A stretch of DNA of 64,000 nt, taken from positions 304,484 through 368,483 of the forward strand of contig NW_005201338.1 in the NCBI RefSeq assembly GCF_000372725.1. Direction: 5' to 3'. The notes below the pieces were generated by a model that worked only from the letters and a program-made list of their open reading frames with translations, was not told where the DNA came from and searched no databases. Position numbers and translations under genes: made by a program. The stretch comes from Emiliania huxleyi CCMP1516 (taxonomy: Eukaryota; Haptophyta; Isochrysidales; Noelaerhabdaceae). Shown here one piece after another: positions 51,405-61,730 of the stretch (position 1 is the stretch's first letter; each line of letters opens with the position of its first letter).

Positions 51405-52345
51405 GAGCCGATCAACCTGCGCAACTCGACCCTGTTCGTTGGACGGTGCACGCGCCACCTGCTCGTCTTCTACAAAGTCCTCATCGCGCTGCGCTACCCG
51501 GCGGTCATGCACGGCCAGCCTGACACCGTGCGTGAGCTGCAATCGTGCCTGGCCGAGATCGAGGGGCCCCTCGCGGCCGTGCGCCAGCAGCTCCTCGCGC
51601 TGCTGAACGCGCAGAACGCCTCTGGCGTCGCCAGCGAGACGTACGAGATGCAGTTCGCTCTCAATGAGCTTCTCGATTACTACCTCGAGATCAACCCGGG
51701 CATTACCCTTGCTCGCGCCAATCGCGAGGCGTTCGCCAAAAGTGGCTCGAGAAGTTTTACCAGCCGGGCGAGGCGGAGCAGGGGATCATCCGCCTCACCA
51801 CACCGCACGCTGGCAAGGGCCTCGAGGCCGATGACGTGTACCTCATCAACCCGTCGATGTTCCCCATGGCGGACAAAATCGAGCAGGGGGGCGAGGAGGC
51901 GTTTGAGGAACTGAGCGTCGAGTACGTGGCCAAGACGCGCGCCAAGGACCGCATGGTGTTCCTCCCGGACCTCGAGGTGACCTCAAAGAAGGAGGTGCTG
52001 GGGCTCTTTGTCAAGCCGACGGTGTCCTCTCTTGGCGCTGCGCCCGTCGGTACCGACACCCCGTCCTCGAGCCAGAGCACTGAGGCGACCGACGTGGAGG
52101 GCGAGCGCAACACCGCGAGGGACGAGGCGCTTGCCACGCTCGAGCTCACACTGATGCCGGCAACAGTCGAGGAGTTGGACGCGCACGTGGTGACCCTGCT
52201 CCGCCAGGCCATGAAGGTGCGCTCGGCAACGCGGCGTGAGACCGCAAGCCCGGCGGCTCGAGAGGAGTCGGAGCGCCGCAAGCAGGCCATCACCGGCGCA
52301 CGCAACGTTCTCCGCGAGGGGTTGCGCAACGCGCCGCTCCTTTAG
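51403..52345 (+). pseudogene. UvrD-type superfamily 1 helicase, C-terminal fragment with a frameshift
   Basis: Reading starts at the edge of the minisatellite with EPINLRNSTLFVGR (start of the UvrD C-terminal domain) and runs to NREAFAK near 51739. There the frame shifts by one base in an aaaa run; the continuing frame reads IRLTTPHAGKGLEADDVYL (helicase motif V) and EYVAKTRAKDRMVFLPDLE (motif VI), then a charged tail to a stop at 52345. The N-terminal half with Walker A and B motifs is absent. Such helicases unwind DNA with 3'-5' polarity in repair. The missing half and the shift argue for a broken copy; a missed base in a homopolymer could explain the shift alone. It is most like UvrD/FBH1-type enzymes; transfer from bacteria or a virus cannot be judged here. 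Confidence 0.7.
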
Positions 52346-53222
52346 ACATGCCTTCCCTGTAACGCCCTCCGCTCGCTCCCTCACCCTTTGTGTCCTTTCT
52401 TTGTTCATTAGTGCCAGTCAGTGCGCCTTAGTCCTGTCCCAGTGTCGTGCGAGGGAGTTCTGCTGTGATCCTTTGTTCAGTACGCGAGCCGACGCATGAG
52501 TTGTGTGTTCACTAGCGATTTTGTGCTTTTGCCGTTTGTTTGGCGGAGCGAGTTCTTTTAGATTGGTGTTCCGAGGGGGGGGCGGCTCGCTGTCGCTCGC
52601 TCATTCCAAAAGCAACAGTAGCCGGTGTTCACAGAGCTCTGTGAACACCGGCGAGAGATTTTTCTCTCGACGTTTCTTCTGCGAAGAAACGTTCAAAACA
52701 CTCGGTGTCGAAACACCTCTCCGACGCGCTCGACTATAGTCTGGTCTCTGGACTTTTGCAGGTTTATTTATTTACGAAGCCTCGCAATGTCGCGCCAACG
52801 GCTCGTGTAGAGTACGTCCCGCCAGTGTCCCCACTCCGCAGTCAATCCTCATTGAGTCATGTGCGTGTTTTATTGCGTGTCGTGATGAGCTGCGCCAGGT
52901 GGACCCACAGAGAAAGACACGGGTCTGCTCAATGTAAACAGTAAAGCCGCTCGCAACCAGTGCATCCATGCATATTATTATTTTACGTGTTGTGATTGTT
53001 TGTCGGTTCCACAGAATCGCCGATGAACGCGCCAACGCGCGTGCGTACTACTTTTTGCGGGTGGAGAACTCAACTGAGAACTGTCGGTGTCGCGACAATT
53101 AATATTAAATTGCCTTTCGGCTGAATAAAAACAATTAAACACAGTTTCTCTTTCTCCCGCTCGGCCGGGCCGCTTGCGCCGCCGTCCATGCCGCCGACAA
53201 ATGCCTGAGGCTTTCCGTCGAC
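52346..53222. other. Spacer with hairpin cluster
   Basis: No gene seen; AT content rises toward 52950-53140. It includes the hairpin cluster at 52621-52717. Confidence 0.5.
52621..52717. repeat. Four consecutive perfect hairpins
   Basis: A 32-bp perfect palindrome (52621-52652), then cgagag/ctctcg (52652-52669), then acgtttcttc/gaagaaacgt with a 3-nt loop (52670-52692), then ggtgt/acacc with a cgaa loop (52704-52717). All were checked base by base. Confidence 0.9.
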
Positions 53223-54526
53223 CTACACCAACGTCGCTTGCGCCGCACAGCCCTTGGCTGTCTCGAAGATGCCAACAAAGGCGGGGCTATCGCCGAGAGG
53301 GAGGTCCTCGGCGGCCTTGTGCAAGGCGCCTGAGGCGAGATCAAAGTTCAAGAGCGTCAGGCTGTTGTCCTTCTGGTTGCCAACAATCAAGAGGCCAGCC
53401 TGAGACCCAGTCTTTGTTAGGGTCATGCTCCGGGGGTAATGACCCACTGCCGTGTAGTCCTTGAAGGTGAGGCTCTCGGCGCCGACCTGGAAGACGGCGA
53501 TGCCGTCGCGCTTCTGCGTGCTGGCGTCCCGCACGGACACGAGCACGAAGCTGCCGCCCGGCGAGAACAGCACCTCGGCAGGGTAGAGATCTGGCGGACT
53601 GTAGGGCCCGGAGGCTTCGTAAGTGGCGATGGTGCTGAGCCCTTGGGCGGCGTCCACGCCGAGCAGCTCGATCGTTGGCTGGGTGGTCCCGTTTCCCTCG
53701 TTGGCGAGGACGGCGAGGGGCAACGTCGGGTGGAAGGCCAAGTGGCGCGGGCCCTGGTCCTGAGGCACCGACAGCGGCTCGTGGGCCTTGGACAGCTTGC
53801 CGCCCTCAAAGGTCAGCTGCTGCACCTGGTCCAGGCCGAGCGTCGGCACGTAGACGCCGCCGCCCGAGAGGTAGGTGGAGTGGGCGTGCGCGGAGGCGCC
53901 GAAGTCCACGGTCTGCGTGGCCTCGCCCAGGCTGACCGCGCTGTCGCCGCCCTGGGTGACCGGGAGGACCGCCACGGTGCCGCCGCCGTAGTTGGCCACG
54001 AAGGCGTGCTCGCCCAGGGGGTCCGTTGCGAGGTGCACGGGACCGGCGCCTTGGCTGCTGACGCGGCTCGTCTCCGTGACCTTGCCGTCGCAGCCGAGGC
54101 TGAGCGAGGCCACCGTGTTCCCCGTCTCACTCACCGTCAGCAAGCTTGTGAGGGTGCCCTCGCCGCGAGGCCCAGCCGCTGCGATCCAAGAAGGATTGCC
54201 TCCGGCGTTCGAGTCGCCAATCGAGGTGAGCGAGCCGTCATCCGAGAGCGCGTAGGACTTGATGGACGAACCCCGGTCCTTGTAAAGACCAACGAGCAGC
54301 ACTCTGTCTAGCAGGGGAGCGGGTCCCGGCGATGGAGCTGTTGGCGCGAACAGGGTGTCGCGCTCGTTCGGGGTGGTCTGGATTTTGTCGCCGGCCTGCG
54401 CAGTGGGAGACTCGCAAAATGAGAGAAGGCCGCAGTAGGCGCGTGCGTGAGGGCGCACACCGTCCCGGCCACAAGGGCCGCCAAAGCAAACCAGCGAATG
54501 TAAAGCGTCATCGAGAACCTGAACAT
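53223..54526 (-). CDS. Secreted lactonase-type seven-bladed beta-propeller protein
   Basis: Exon 1 54526-54461 and exon 2 54395-53223, separated by a 65-nt GT-AG intron in phase 0; 412 residues. Exon 1 (MFRFSMTLYIRWFALAALVA, then GT) is a signal peptide or anchor. Exon 2 has blade repeats typical of the 6-phosphogluconolactonase/YbhE family (PF10282): DRVLLVGLYKDRGSSIKSYA, GAGPVHLATDPLGEHAFVAN, QDQGPRHLAFHPTLPLAVLA, PAEVLFSPGGSFVLVSVRDA and GLLIVGNQKDNSLTLLNFD. Family members hydrolyse lactones, including 6-phosphogluconolactone or muconolactone. A secreted location makes a role in cytosolic sugar metabolism less likely. Reading exon 1 in the exon 2 frame gives no ATG, which supports the intron. 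Confidence 0.83.
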
Positions 54527-55221
54527 GGGAAAGGGAGGGAATGAACAAGAGCGAGGCGGCAGGGATCAGTGACGCACTGCCGTCTCTCGCGCGTCCACGG
54601 CGCTAGGAATGGCCGGGCGGCGGTGCGAGACGGCTGTGAGGCGGCGGCACAAGGCGGCGGTCGGTGAATGGTTGCTTGATGGACATAGGTGTGCAGATTG
54701 GGTGTTTCCACAAAATTTACCGTCCGTGAAGAGAGCTTGATTCATTAGGCTGCCCGCATGTTCAATCGTTGCCCGCAGCGGAGCTCCCCACCGGGGGCTT
54801 GAAGACACTGAGCCGAGCGCGCTGGCGGCGGACCGCCGCCGGCGCGCTCGCTTCGGCGGATGGCTGAGCGGCACAGTTCCTGGCCGCCCGGCCTGCGAGC
54901 TGTCGCCGCGAGACGATCGAAGGCGCTCAAGCGCGCCGCCATGCCAGATCTCGCCCCACGCCCCGACCAGACCAGGCAGTGCGTGCAGGAATGATGCAGG
55001 CATGATGGGTGGGTGGTGGTATTCACAGCCTTGTTATTGAGAAGAAAATACCTCCTATTCACATGCACTAAATTTAGCCCAAGCGCCCTTCCAAGTCTAC
55101 AGGTCGGGGCTTCGGTTTCGCAACAGCTTCGTTTTCAGCCGTCGTGCAATTCGTGCCCGAGCCGTCCACAAGGCCGCCGGCACATTTGCCAATGTGCCCG
55201 GAGCGCAGGGAGTCGATGGGT

Positions 55222-55271
55222 GCCGCAGTGCGAGCGAGCACTGCAGCTGCAGTGCTCGCTCGCACTGCGGC
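55222..55271. repeat. Perfect 50-bp palindrome
   Basis: Arms of 25 bp beginning gccgcagtgcgagcgagcac and meeting at ctgcag|ctgcag with no spacer or mismatch. Would form a cruciform or a long RNA hairpin. Confidence 0.95.
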
Positions 55272-56146
55272 GCTGCGCCACGGCGGCGAAGCATGTCTGG
55301 ACTTCAAGGACAGCGCTTCTCCGCTGCTCGAGGCTTGCGGCACGGTCCAGGCCGACCACACAGAGCACCCGAGGCAGCTGGCGTGGCCTCACTCATGACC
55401 TGTGCTACCCGTCGGCGGGGCCAGCTGCGGTTTCACAACACGCCTCATTTTTGGCACCCTCCTGCTAGCCGCGCATGAGTAGGGAGACCGTGTGTGGTGT
55501 CTTCGCGGCCTAGAGCACCCTCTTGGCAGTCTATATTCCGGATTTTAGCCCTCCTGTCGCATCTGGTGAGCCGTACCATAGCGAGGACCAAACGTGTTGT
55601 GAAACCAAAGCAGGGACCTGTACCGGAAGAGACTGGGGTAGTGCCGTCGAGCGGCGCGCCGCGCAAGCCCGCTGCCGGCGGCCCGATCGGAGAGCTGGTA
55701 GTCGTGGTACCACTAAGCTCGCCATCGTGCCCGAGACAGGCCGCTCTGGCCCTGTAGACCTTCCCAGAGAGCTTGGCGAGGCTGTCCAGAATGCCGAGAG
55801 CATTCAGGCTGCCGTCGAGCGACGAGCCATGCTGGCTCGTCGCGGGCTGCGAGCTCGAAGACCCGCGCAGAGCTTCGCCGAGCCTGGCGTGCCCGCCCGC
55901 TCGCCCGCGGCCGCAGGCGTGGAAGCCAAGCATCATGGCGTCTCTGGCAAGCGCTCACACGCCAAAAGACACCTCGCAGCGCGCGAGACGTGACCAAAGC
56001 GGCACGTCTCGGCGCCGCGAGAGCAAGCAGCCGGTCGACGTCGGCACCAAGCGCGCGGCCGCCGGGCGCCTCCGAACCGGCAGGGGCGCCGCGGCAGTAG
56101 AGAGCACTCCACCGCATACCGTTTTTATGGCCCATCTACAATTCTT

Positions 56147-56388
56147 GGAGCACTTGGAGTGCAGTCATCAACCTCACATCCAGGGCCGGGGAGCTGAGAA
56201 GCGCACCCAGCGGGCCGGATGATCGGGATCGGGCTACGGGCTAGAGAGCCCTGACCCCTAGCTAGGGGGGGTGCGCGTTCGCAGGGAAAGGGCCGTAAAG
56301 TAAACACGGGTCTCCGAGGGTTAGTTCCGTGTACCGGGTTTCCCCTTAACTTCAGAACGCCCCCTCTACTCGGAGCTAGAAGACACGA
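56147..56388 (-). repeat. Dispersed repeat family A, copy in reverse orientation
   Basis: Reverse complement of 21018-21268 with high identity, from ggagcacttggagtgcagtc to tctactcggagct. Located about 150 bp upstream of the gene at 56539. Confidence 0.8.
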
Positions 56389-56538
56389 CACTGTACACCA
56401 CGTACGTACACAGGTCCTCACTCAGCATCCCGTCCCAGGGTTCCACCGCCCGCCTTCCCCGCGGGGCACTTGGAAAAAGCTATTCTTTTTTACGGCCAGC
56501 GGGTGACAAAAAATTCTCGTCCCTCGTGTCGTCGTAGA

Positions 56539-57317
56539 ATGAAGGCCGACGCCATGAGCAGGCGCTGCTTGGCAGCCAACGCCCTCGCCTTGCTAGCTGT
56601 GCCCAACAGAGACGCGTTCGCCGCCGGACTGCGGCCAGCACTGGGGCCTGGCCGATTCAGGGCGACGCGTTTTGAGGGCGAGTACTCCGACCTCCTTCAC
56701 CCTCTCTGTGATCGAAAAATCGCCGTGGACACCAGCGCCCTCAAGCAGAGCGGCGGTGGCGACTATTTCCTCGCCACCTTCTCCGGCAACGACATCGGCC
56801 CACCGGGTGAGGCCCGCCCCCCCCCCCGTCCCGGGGCTACTGTGATAAGCACATGAAGGGGTGCGCCGCGCCCTGCATGAGCCTCAAGCCCTCATCCCGT
56901 GATATGTTGTTGTTTGCGAGCACACGCGCCACCCCTCTTGGACGCCTGTGGGAGCGGGTGGCGCTGCCTCTCGCTGTCCTCTCCGTGGCTCGCTGCGAGA
57001 TATGTTCTCAATATAGGTGTCGGCAATGTCGTCAGGGCCTCCTGCGACGCGGAGAGCGTCTCCCGGTACGGGCTGCGCGATTGGAGCTTCGAGGCGCGCA
57101 TCTCGCGTGACGGCGAGCAGGCGCGCAAACGAGCAAAGTACGAAGGCAGCACTCGAGATTTATATCATAGAGTCAACGCTGCGTGCCGCAGGTGGATGCC
57201 GGCGACGGCGTGCATGTGGGCAGGTGGCACCCGAGGGCTGCTGACGGCGAGGCTTGGGAAGGCATCAGATGGAAAGACGGCAACCGCTGGCTCCTGGAGC
57301 AGCAAGCGGCAGAATGA
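56539..57317 (+). CDS. Small plastid-targeted protein candidate, three exons
   Basis: Exons 56539-56806, 57017-57093 and 57192-57317; 156 residues, phases 1 and 0. Intron 1 is GT-AG (CCACCGG.. then GTGAGG); intron 2 reads as GC-AG (TTCGAG|GCGCGC to CCGCAG). The N terminus MSRRCLAANALALLAVPNRD with AFAA shortly after fits a bipartite signal plus transit peptide of a secondary plastid. The mature part contains FEGEYSDLLHPLCDRKIAVD, FSGNDIGPPGVGNVV, YGLRDWSFE, VDAGDGVHVGRWHP and WEGIRWKDGNRWLL. The Gly/Asp-rich, Trp-containing beta pattern suggests a small lipocalin-like or DUF domain common in algae, but I cannot name it. Protein-like sequence continues across both junctions, which supports the model. 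Confidence 0.65.
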
Positions 57318-58371
57318 CGCCATAGGGCGAGGTCTCCTGGAATGCGTGCAGGCCGTTGTAGCGAGCTACTCTCGAGCGGCATTACTTTCCGCTGATCACA
57401 TATGTGGGGGCACGTACCACAAACAAGTCGTGCATGCCCGCACAGCGGTGGTTTTGTACAAGAGGGCATGCCGATGCGTGTGTAGAGACTAGAGTCCGTG
57501 TGGGTCTGGCACTCAGTGACAGTGTGTGGGCCCCGGTCGCGCCACCCCGCCCACGCCCCGCCCCGCGGCCCGCGCCTGCGTCCCATCGATCGACACGGCA
57601 CACGCGACACACGCAATACATGTACGTTTTCGATTTCGTCGTGTTTAAATTGTTGGGCAACATTTATGTTGGGAATGTTTTGCACGCCTCGCGGCCCGAG
57701 AGGGGCTAGAGGGGCTACGGGGTGTGGAGGGGGTGAGTTGACCAGGGGTTGTGCGCTGGGCCCTCCTGCTCGGCTCCAGCGAGTAGACAAGTGTGTTACC
57801 ATCTCAACAGAGGAGAAGGATCTGACCTCTCGGGGCCGATGTGACCAAGCGCTGGTAGCGTGGTTTTACCTCACACCCATGGTCTCACAGTGTGCCGGCA
57901 GTCCCAGTCGCCGAGCACGCGGTCGGTCGCTCACACAAGCCGCAGCACAAGTGACTGGGGGGCAGTGAGGGCGAGCCCATCGCTGTCACAGCTGTGGCAG
58001 CCGCACAGTAGGCTGTGCCATCTGTGCAGAGCGTGTGAGCAGCAGAGTGAGCTGCACTCCAGGCTTCAGGCGCAAAGAGATGCATGCCGCCGAAAGGCGC
58101 TGTCGAGGTTCGCCGAGCGCGGCGCAGGTTGAGGGACACCGTCACCGACGAGTGCGTTAAGAGTATTCACGACTCCGGACAAAGACGGCCGCACGCACCC
58201 CCCCCTCACCCGACACGAGCTGCGGTCGTGCGGCCGTCTTAGCGGCGAGGCGCGGGAGCACACCTCTACACCCCTGTCACGGGAACCTCTACACCCCTGT
58301 GCGCTATATATGCCCCGAATAAAACACACAAAACGGCTTCTAGGTGCGCTCGTGCGCTCTCTCCTCCTGGG
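57318..58371. other. Spacer
   Basis: No gene seen. A 14-bp inverted repeat (aagacggccgcacg / cgtgcggccgtctt) at about 58181-58241 encloses a C-rich loop. Confidence 0.5.
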
Positions 58372-59382
58372 CTAAACCAGTGTGGAGTTCCAGTGCACAG
58401 AGGCGCGGTGCCCTTGCGTCGTCCAGCTCCTCCTCCGCCGCGCCGGCCGCGCCTCACAGTTCGGCCCTGAGCGTGCCTCCCTCTCCCTCGGCGCGGAGGC
58501 TTGCCGCGTTGTCGAGGTGCCCGCGTATGGCGCTCGAGAAGCTACGGTTGCGAAAACACTAGAGTGAGAGGGTGGTAGCCTCGACGCCGTCCCCGCGCCG
58601 CCACGGCGCCTGTCGCGCCCCCCCGCCACTGCGTCACGCGCGGTTCTGCCGTCGGCGTCGGTCCTGCTCGGGTCGGCGCCCGCCCTCAGAAGAGAGAGCA
58701 CCACCTTTGCCTGGCCCGCTCGCGCCGCGAGGTGTAGCGGCGTCGCCCCCGCGCCGTCGGCGGCGTTCAAGTCAGCGCCGGCCTTTCGGGAGCGAAGCGG
58801 CGCAGAGCGCGCGGTGAGAAGGGAGGAGTGGGAGAATGGAGCCGAGAAGCCGGCGAGGCGTCAGGGGAGAGTGGCGCACGCCTTGATCAGCAGCTCGACG
58901 AGCGCGGGATGCCCGCGCTCGGCGGCCACATGCAAAGGCGTCAGTCCCCTTGCGCCGAGCCCCCTGGCGTTGATGTCGACGCCATCGCGGCCAATCAGGA
59001 GCTTGGCTATGCCGCTCGCACGCGAGTTGGAGATGTCTCCACGGGCCTGGTCGCCAGCGCAACGCCTCGCAACCACGTGCAGAGGCGTCTCGTCCGCGCC
59101 GTCTCTTGCGCCGGCGTCCGCGCCCGCGTCGAGCAGCGCGGTGACCGTCGTCAGGTCCTGCCGCGCGCGACCACAGATCGCGAGGTGCAGTGGGACATTC
59201 CCCTTCTTGTTGCGCTTGTTCAGGTCGGGGCGCACCCACGCGTCCTCGTATTCGTTAAACTTGCCACGGATCGCGACGCGGAGCGGCTCGACCTGGCCCT
59301 CTTCGGCTGCCTTGTGCAGGCCGACCCGAGCAGTCTCGGCGATCGGCAGCAGTCCGAGAAGCAGGCGCGGGAAGAAGCGCAT
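58372..59382 (-). CDS. Ankyrin-repeat protein with N-terminal signal, two exons
   Basis: Exon 1 59382-58882, exon 2 58782-58372; 303 residues. Without splicing, exon 1 stops soon after ELLIKACATLP. The junction AAG|GCGTGC to CGAAAG (GC-AG, phase 0) gives LIK|AGADLNAADGAGATPLHL, exactly the ankyrin consensus, so the intron is well supported. The N terminus MRFFPRLLLGLLPIAETARV is hydrophobic and may be a signal peptide. Ankyrin units: VGLHKAAEEGQVEPLRVAI, GNVPLHLAICGR, ETPLHVVARR, LTPLHVAAERGHPALVELL and ATPLHLAARAGQAKVVLSLL. The C-terminal 90 residues are Arg/Ser-rich and may be read-through into non-coding sequence. Role: protein-protein interaction; partner unknown. Confidence 0.75.
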
Positions 59383-59469
59383 ATGTACACTTTTGCGTGG
59401 GATGAGCGACCTGGTAATACGCAGCAGCCGCGCCGTGAGGTGGCAGGCAGGCGCGAGGTGGCAGAGGCA

Positions 59470-59958
59470 AGTACCGTCGGGTACTTATTTTAAGAGCAAG
59501 TAAACAGCAATAGATCCGGCCCTCAACCGGCCTAATCGGTACCCAGCCCTCACGGAATGAGAGAGAGAGACGTACGTACACGGAATCGGTCCCTCGTTGT
59601 ACAGCAATCGATCCTTCACAGCTGCCCGCCCTGCCAAACTTGCCGAGAATCGGTCCTCCACATGAATGTTCTGGCATGGAATGTACTGTCGGGTAGGTGT
59701 TGAGTGTACCCTTGCATCCCGCCAGTCTGATGTATCTGCTGTGCCGAACGTGCGCGTTTGGCGGAACCTCTCACCTGGTGCGCGTGGCAACGGGTCTGTG
59801 GGGCGGCCCCCTGTACCCCCTCCCCCCCCCGCCCGGGTGTTTAGCAATTGGTCCCTTGGCAAGTGCAAATCGGTCCCCCTGGCTCCAGGAACTGATCCGG
59901 CACTACACCCGGATCTATTGCTGTTGACTTGCTCTTAAAATAAGTACCCGACGGTACT
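59470..59958. mobile_element. MITE-like element with 50-bp terminal inverted repeats
   Basis: The ends agtaccgtcgggtacttatt (59470 onward) and their inverse ending at 59958 match over 50 bp with one mismatch. The interior (389 bp) has no coding frame but carries several aatcggtcc/aatcgatcc motifs. No target-site duplication beyond a base or two is visible. Non-autonomous DNA transposon is the simplest reading. Confidence 0.8.
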
Positions 59959-61730
59959 GTCCACTATGAAAGTGTGAAAAGGTGGGAGCAGCAGCTCGCC
60001 TGTTGATAGGTCCAGGTGATAGCCCTGGATGGGCAATGCATACGCCTAGTTGGGCCTCAGATCGCCCGACCGCGTCCCGGTGCTCTGTGGTCGGATTTGT
60101 GACGCCGCCGCACCGCGCCGCGGCCGGGGGCCCTCCCTCCGGAGGCCGAGGATTGCCGTGACGGACCGGGACGAGCTCTGGGAGGTTCAGTGTCATCATG
60201 TGCACAATATCTACTTCAATATCTCTCAGTCTAGCTAAGCCTGGGAAGGCGATGCCGGGGCCGTACAGCAGCTTGATGGTGCTTCGCCGGCGTGCGTCCT
60301 GGAGGCGGAGCGGTGCCGGACGGGCAGTCCGTGGGAGGAAAATGGAGGACAACGCCGACACCGCTCTGATTCGACTTTTAACTTCAAACAAAGACAGTGG
60401 GACGCGCCACAGCCACAGGCACAGCGCGGTGCATGCCACTGTCAGTAGCGGATGCGTCAGTTAGTCGTGTTCACGCCGGGATCGTGTCCTCCGCAACCTG
60501 GGCAGACTTTAGGCTTGGACAGTATCAGAGAAAAATAGTTAGAGGCTTGCGGCGCCGGCGGCTCGAGCGCCTCGAGGAGGGGGACGAGCCTACCGCGCTC
60601 GGACCTCGGCGCCGGCGTAGGAAAACTCTGCCGGCCCGAGCGCCTCAGGCTCGTACTCTGCGCGCGGCGGCCGGATCACAGCCTACGGCGATAGTCGGCG
60701 TGGTGGCGATTGTGAAGAGCCGGTTACTGCTAGTCGTGCATGGTTACTGCTAGTCTGCGGCTCCTCGACGAGGGTGTCGTAGACGGCGGACATTTAGAGG
60801 CGACAAAGCCGAAGTCAAACTGAAAGCTCGACGCCGTGAAAGAATAACTTTTTTTTTGGAAGGGTTGCCCGGCGCTGCGCGCATTCGAACAGGCTCGACT
60901 GCATCTTCGATCGCATCTTCTGCGTATATTTTGCGCCCCTATAGCAGCTCGCGGAGGAGCAAAGGACGCCCGGATTAGCGCTGCGCGCGGCCGATTAAAA
61001 AAACGCGCGCTGCAAGTGCTCAGGCTGATAACTGCCAAGTGCTCCAAGTGCGCTTCCACCCGTCCATTCGACGCCCAAGGGTGGGTGACGGCTAACACCA
61101 CACTCCTCTCCTTAAAATCCACGTGTGGTGGCGGCGTGCCGTCCTCTCCCATCCAGACAAAACCGTTAGGCCTCCGCCCGGCGACGGCCGACGCTGCCTC
61201 CGCACCTAGCAGCCTTTCACCCTCAGCCAGGCCGGCGCCGTCTCCGCCTCTATTTATCAAAAGACAAACCCGATTGATTGCGAGCCAACGCGTTCTCAGA
61301 CGCGTGTACACGCACCCGAGCCCGCGCCGAGCGCGCACATGCCATCCTGGTAGTGAGCACAGGACCGTGGCTCTCCCACGTCATGGATACAGTCACGCTA
61401 CCTATTTATCGTCCGTTGCGTTTCCCGATTGCGAGCCAACGCGTTCTCAGACGCGTGTAACACGCATCCGAGCCCGCGCCGAGCGCGCACATGCCATCCT
61501 GGTAATGAGCACAGGACCGTGGCTTCCCACGTCATGGATACAGTCAGATTAGCGATTCATTCCCGTTGCAGTCTCCGATTTGCGGTTGCGCCGTCGACCC
61601 TGGGGGCCGTACATGGAGCTCCATACCACTTAGCGACACGCGGTCCGCGTCGGCCTATCGATCGGCCTCGAGGGTAACGGTGCCGCGCATCGATCGGCCC
61701 CCTCGAGACAGCCGCGCAAGGGCCCAACTC
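59959..61730. other. Spacer with tandem duplication
   Basis: No convincing gene. A minus-strand frame (61338-60730) contains a short protein-like piece (GFVWMGEDGTPPPHVDFKER) without further support. Confidence 0.4.
61274..61575 (+). repeat. Tandem duplication of about 155 bp
   Basis: Two head-to-tail copies beginning gattgcgagccaacgcgttc at 61275 and 61429, about 95% identical over the first 125 bp, with a third partial start at about 61574. Confidence 0.85.

Larger units (their letters stand above)
54527..56538. other. Spacer with palindrome and repeat A copy
   Basis: No convincing gene. Open frames on both strands at 55445-55993 lack ATG starts or family resemblance. The 50-bp palindrome and a full repeat A copy are listed separately. 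Confidence 0.5.

Noticed and set aside
55445-55993. Overlapping ORFs of about 160 codons on both strands
   Set aside because: GC-rich openness on both strands, no ATG at the track starts, no recognisable motif.
59915-60439. 174-codon minus-strand ORF with a hydrophobic start
   Set aside because: Its 3' end runs into the MITE terminal repeat and the rest has biased composition; insufficient to call a gene.
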